Shown in pieces: positions 5,246 through 7,562 of a stretch of 7,562 nucleotides of DNA. How positions within the stretch are numbered: position 1 is the first letter of the stretch; the number at the start of each line of letters is the position of its first letter. The stretch is from a bacterium BMS3Bbin07 (GTDB lineage Bacteria > Nitrospirota > Thermodesulfovibrionia > Thermodesulfovibrionales > JdFR-85), in the NCBI GenBank assembly GCA_002898135.1, contig BDTQ01000216.1, positions 1 to 7,562 on the forward strand, read 5' to 3'. The notes beneath the pieces are model-generated. The model ran no database searches and had not been told where the DNA came from. It saw only the letters and a program-made list of their open reading frames with translations. Position numbers and translations under genes: made by a program.

Positions 5246-5260
5246 TGGGAGAAAAGAATA

Positions 5261-7261
5261 ATGACGGCAAAGACAAAGGAAGCAAAGTGTAACTGTCAGG
5301 GTAACGTTGATGAAGAAGTGGAAGGCCTGAGGAAGGTTGTCCTTGCCGGAAGCCCCAATGTGGGCAAGAGTGTTGTCTTCGGTAATCTTACAGGAAAGTA
5401 TGTGACGGTCTCAAATTATCCCGGGACCACTGTTGAGGTGACCAGGGGCAGGGCCATGATTGGTCATGCGGAGTTCGCAGTAATTGACACTCCCGGTATG
5501 TATTCCTTCCTTCCCATAACGGAGGAGGAACGTGTTGCCAGGAGAGTCCTGATGGGGGAAAACCCTGACGTTATCGTCCATGTGGCAGATGCCAAGAATA
5601 TTGAAAGGATGCTCCATCTGACCCTGCAGCTCATGGAGGCAGGGCTTCCCGTTATCCTTGACCTCAACCTGATGGACGAGGCTGAAGGGCTTGGAATGAA
5701 GATAAATCTTGATGTCTTGCGTAAGGATCTGGGGATATCTGTTGTTTCAACCGTTGCTACAGAGAAGAAGGGAATGGATCTCCTGAAAAAGGCTGTTTCG
5801 GGATGTGAAAAGCAGGTCGCCAGGGTGCCACTCAGGTACGATGGGCTCATAGAGTCAGCCATACAGAGGATAGAGGAGGGGTTGGAGGGGAACTACGGTA
5901 TTTCAAAGAGGGCGGTGGCGCTGCTTTTGCTTCAGGATGACCCTGATATAAAGGACATGATTAAAGAGCTGGAGAAAGATGGATATACAGCCATTTATGC
6001 GATAGCGGAGGAGGCAGGAAAAGGGTTTGGTCAGCCGTTAAACTACGTTATCACCCTTGCAAGGCAGGAGTTCATAAACAGATTGGTGGAAAGAGCGGCT
6101 ACGATTGAGCATTCAGGAAGGACCGACCTGAAAGAAAAGTTAAGTCAGCTCATGATGCATCCTCTGACAGGACTCCCCTTTCTCTTTCTGTCAATATATG
6201 CGTTATATGAATTTGTAGGTGTTTTTGGTGCACAGGTTTCTGTGGACTTCCTTGAGAGGAAGGTTTTTGGAGAGTATATAAACCCCTTTGTTACAGGGGT
6301 AGTAACATCAATTATTCCCTGGAAGGTGATTCAGGATCTCTTTGTTAATGAGTACGGAATAATCACCCTTGGTGTCAGATACGCAGTGGCCATTATCCTG
6401 CCTGTTGTGACCACGTTCTTTATTGCGTTTTCAATAATAGAAGATACAGGGTATTTGCCACGGCTTGCCATGCTCCTGGACAGGGTCTTCAAAAAAATCG
6501 GGCTCAATGGAAGGGCTGTAATACCTGTTGTGCTGGGGTTCGGCTGTGACACCATGGCAACCATGGTGACGAGGACACTGGAGACACGGAGGGAGAGGGT
6601 GATAGCTACCCTTTTGCTCTCACTTGCGATTCCATGTTCTGCACAGGTTGGTGTAATCCTTGCCCTTCTTTCCGGTAATGCAAAGGCCCTTGCAATATTT
6701 ATAATCGTAATGACCTCGGTGTTCCTCTTTGTCGGCTTTCTTTCGGCAAAACTTATGCCCGGGGAACGTCCCCTCTTCTATATGGAGGTACCGCCCCTGA
6801 GGTGGCCAAAGCTCTCAAATGTCCTTACCAAGACATACACAAGGGTGGAGTGGTATTTTAAGGAGGTCTTCCCGCTCTTTATTCTTGCAAGCATCCTTAT
6901 ATGGGCAGGAAAGCTTACAGGTCTTTTTGACATAGTTGTAAGTGTTCTGGCGTATCCCGTTAAGTGGATAGGTCTTCCGCAAGAGGCGGCGACCGCCTTT
7001 CTCTACGGTTTCTTCAGGAGGGATTTCGGGGCCGCAGGTCTGTATGACCTGAAGAATTCAGGTGTTCTCAACGGTATTCCGCTTGTTGTTTCTATAATTA
7101 CCCTTGCCCTGTTTATGCCCTGTATCGCACAACTCTCCATAACCATCAAGGAGCGGGGGGTAAAGATGGCGGTTGGTATGGCAGCATTTATCTTTCCCTT
7201 TGCCTTCTTTGTAGGGTTTGTTGTTAATCTCATTCTTAATGGTTTGGGGGTGACATTATGA
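5261..7261 (+). CDS. feoB: Ferrous iron transporter FeoB
   Basis: The 666-residue inner-membrane protein takes up Fe(II), driven or gated by its cytosolic GTPase domain. The G motifs are GSPNVGKS at 30-37 (G1), Thr56-Thr57 in NYPGTTVE (G2), DTPG at 76-79 (G3) and NLMD at 136-139 (G4), with a G5-like region near 163-171. A helical spacer domain spans roughly 190-290 and the membrane core 300-666. The two Gate regions are intact: GFGCDTMATMVTRTLETRRER starts at 426 (Cys429), with IPCSAQVGV at 457-465 (Cys459) and PCIAQ at 620-624 (Cys621). It is shorter than the 773-residue E. coli protein but within family range. A CxC pair (Cys10, Cys12) precedes the GTPase domain. GGGAGA at 5247-5252 supports the start. 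No separate feoA is seen upstream. The downstream gene overlaps by four bases, indicating an operon. Confidence 0.96.
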   Translation: MTAKTKEAKCNCQGNVDEEVEGLRKVVLAGSPNVGKSVVFGNLTGKYVTVSNYPGTTVEVTRGRAMIGHAEFAVIDTPGMYSFLPITEEERVARRVLMGENPDVIVHVADAKNIERMLHLTLQLMEAGLPVILDLNLMDEAEGLGMKINLDVLRKDLGISVVSTVATEKKGMDLLKKAVSGCEKQVARVPLRYDGLIESAIQRIEEGLEGNYGISKRAVALLLLQDDPDIKDMIKELEKDGYTAIYAIAEEAGKGFGQPLNYVITLARQEFINRLVERAATIEHSGRTDLKEKLSQLMMHPLTGLPFLFLSIYALYEFVGVFGAQVSVDFLERKVFGEYINPFVTGVVTSIIPWKVIQDLFVNEYGIITLGVRYAVAIILPVVTTFFIAFSIIEDTGYLPRLAMLLDRVFKKIGLNGRAVIPVVLGFGCDTMATMVTRTLETRRERVIATLLLSLAIPCSAQVGVILALLSGNAKALAIFIIVMTSVFLFVGFLSAKLMPGERPLFYMEVPPLRWPKLSNVLTKTYTRVEWYFKEVFPLFILASILIWAGKLTGLFDIVVSVLAYPVKWIGLPQEAATAFLYGFFRRDFGAAGLYDLKNSGVLNGIPLVVSIITLALFMPCIAQLSITIKERGVKMAVGMAAFIFPFAFFVGFVVNLILNGLGVTL

Positions 7262-7443
7262 AGTGTCAGTTGTGTGGACTTGAATTTAATGAAACCGATG
7301 GACAGACCGCCTGTATGGGCTGTCCTGTGGAAAGGTCATGCAGTATGTTTAAGTGTCCCAACTGCGGGTATGAAGTCCCGGGGGAACCGGGTCTTTTAAA
7401 ACTGTTTAAAAAGTGGAAGGAGAAGAGAAATGCAGATAAGTGA
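7258..7443 (+). CDS. Small seven-cysteine FeoB-linked protein
   Basis: The 61-residue soluble protein has cysteines at 3, 6, 19, 22, 28, 33 and 36. They form CxxC pairs CQLC, CMGC and CPNC plus a single Cys28, followed by GYEVPGEPG (37-45) and a very basic tail (LLKLFKKWKEKRNADK). The pairs look like a zinc ribbon or an iron-sulfur site. It has no membrane helix, so it is not the membrane-type FeoB-associated Cys-rich protein of the Pfam family of that name, nor is it recognisably the winged-helix FeoC. Its ATG overlaps the feoB stop (ATGA at 7258-7261), and its own end overlaps the next gene by 14 bases, so expression is coupled to both. A role as cofactor, metallochaperone or metal sensor for FeoB is inferred from position only. 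Confidence 0.75.
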   Translation: MKCQLCGLEFNETDGQTACMGCPVERSCSMFKCPNCGYEVPGEPGLLKLFKKWKEKRNADK

Positions 7444-7562
7444 CAAGGCTGAAGAGATACTGGAGCACCTGTGGATAATGATCAGGGAGATGGGAGAGGA
7501 GACGGTAGGCATGAAGGAGCTGAAGACGGACAGGGATGCTCCGGAGATTCAGGAACTTCTGT
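7430..7562 (+). CDS. DtxR-family metal-dependent regulator, N-terminal part (cut by window)
   Basis: Only the first 44 codons are present; the frame is open at the window end. The start MQISDKAEEILEHLWIM followed by a short turn and DAPEIQELL resembles the first helices of the DtxR/MntR winged-helix domain. Family members repress metal uptake genes when loaded with Fe(II) or Mn(II). AAGGAG at 7417-7422 lies seven bases before the ATG, which is inside the preceding gene (14-base overlap), so this is the third gene of the feoB operon. DtxR-like proteins beside feoB often carry a C-terminal FeoA (SH3-like) domain, which would explain the missing feoA, but that part lies outside the window. The family call is made on a short segment and is less certain than the gene itself. 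Confidence 0.65.
   Translation, partial: MQISDKAEEILEHLWIMIREMGEETVGMKELKTDRDAPEIQELL

Noticed and set aside
5091..5260. A feoA gene upstream of feoB
   Set aside because: The interval is 170 bases, and no frame in it is long enough or carries FeoA-like sequence. The only short frame (28 codons) does not resemble FeoA.
5464..5862. 132-codon minus-strand frame opposite the feoB GTPase domain
   Set aside because: It is a Ser/Arg-rich product typical of antisense reading, with no domain, while the opposite strand encodes well-conserved FeoB motifs.

Overview
The window reads as chromosomal DNA from a Gram-negative-type bacterium. A secreted rhodanese with a clear signal peptide, a MidA/NDUFAF7-family methyltransferase, a CBS-tagged site-2 protease and a feoB - Cys-rich peptide - DtxR-like run together suggest an anaerobic or metal-cycling lineage such as Nitrospirota (Thermodesulfovibrionia) or Desulfobacterota. 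That assignment is inference from gene content and protein flavour, with low-to-moderate confidence; there is no rRNA or tRNA here to anchor it. Gene order is compact, most genes have good Shine-Dalgarno sequences, and I see no phage, CRISPR array or transposase.

Left part (1-2630): a periplasmic single-domain rhodanese (129-716, +) converges on a Gph-like HAD phosphatase (780-1439, -), with one strong bidirectional terminator hairpin between them (732-776). The phosphatase diverges from a MidA/DUF185 methyltransferase (1518-2630, +) across a short AT-rich interval in which -10-like boxes of both strands overlap.

Middle part (2627-4650): a 43-codon candidate gene (2627-2758) fills the gap between the methyltransferase and an M50/CBS intramembrane metalloprotease (2755-3870), joined to both by ATGA stop/start overlaps. 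A 132-nt nested inverted-repeat element follows (3911-4042), then a DUF302 gene (4126-4512), then a second repeat-rich, potentially foldable spacer (4521-4635).

Right part (4657-7562): a metal-homeostasis locus. A near-consensus sigma-70 promoter drives an ArsR/SmtB-family repressor whose sequence contains both the CadC-type CVC motif and the SmtB-type alpha-5 zinc ligand pattern. Nearly the same operator (TTGAAC-N2-TTGTTCA) occurs just downstream of this promoter and again upstream of feoB, so the repressor probably controls itself and the transport operon. feoB (5261-7261) overlaps a 61-aa seven-cysteine peptide gene (7258-7443), which overlaps the start of a DtxR-like regulator that runs off the window (7430 onward). 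The most interesting reading is a FeoB operon under a Zn/Cd-type ArsR sensor, with a small Cys-rich FeoB partner and a second, DtxR-type metal regulator in the same operon.
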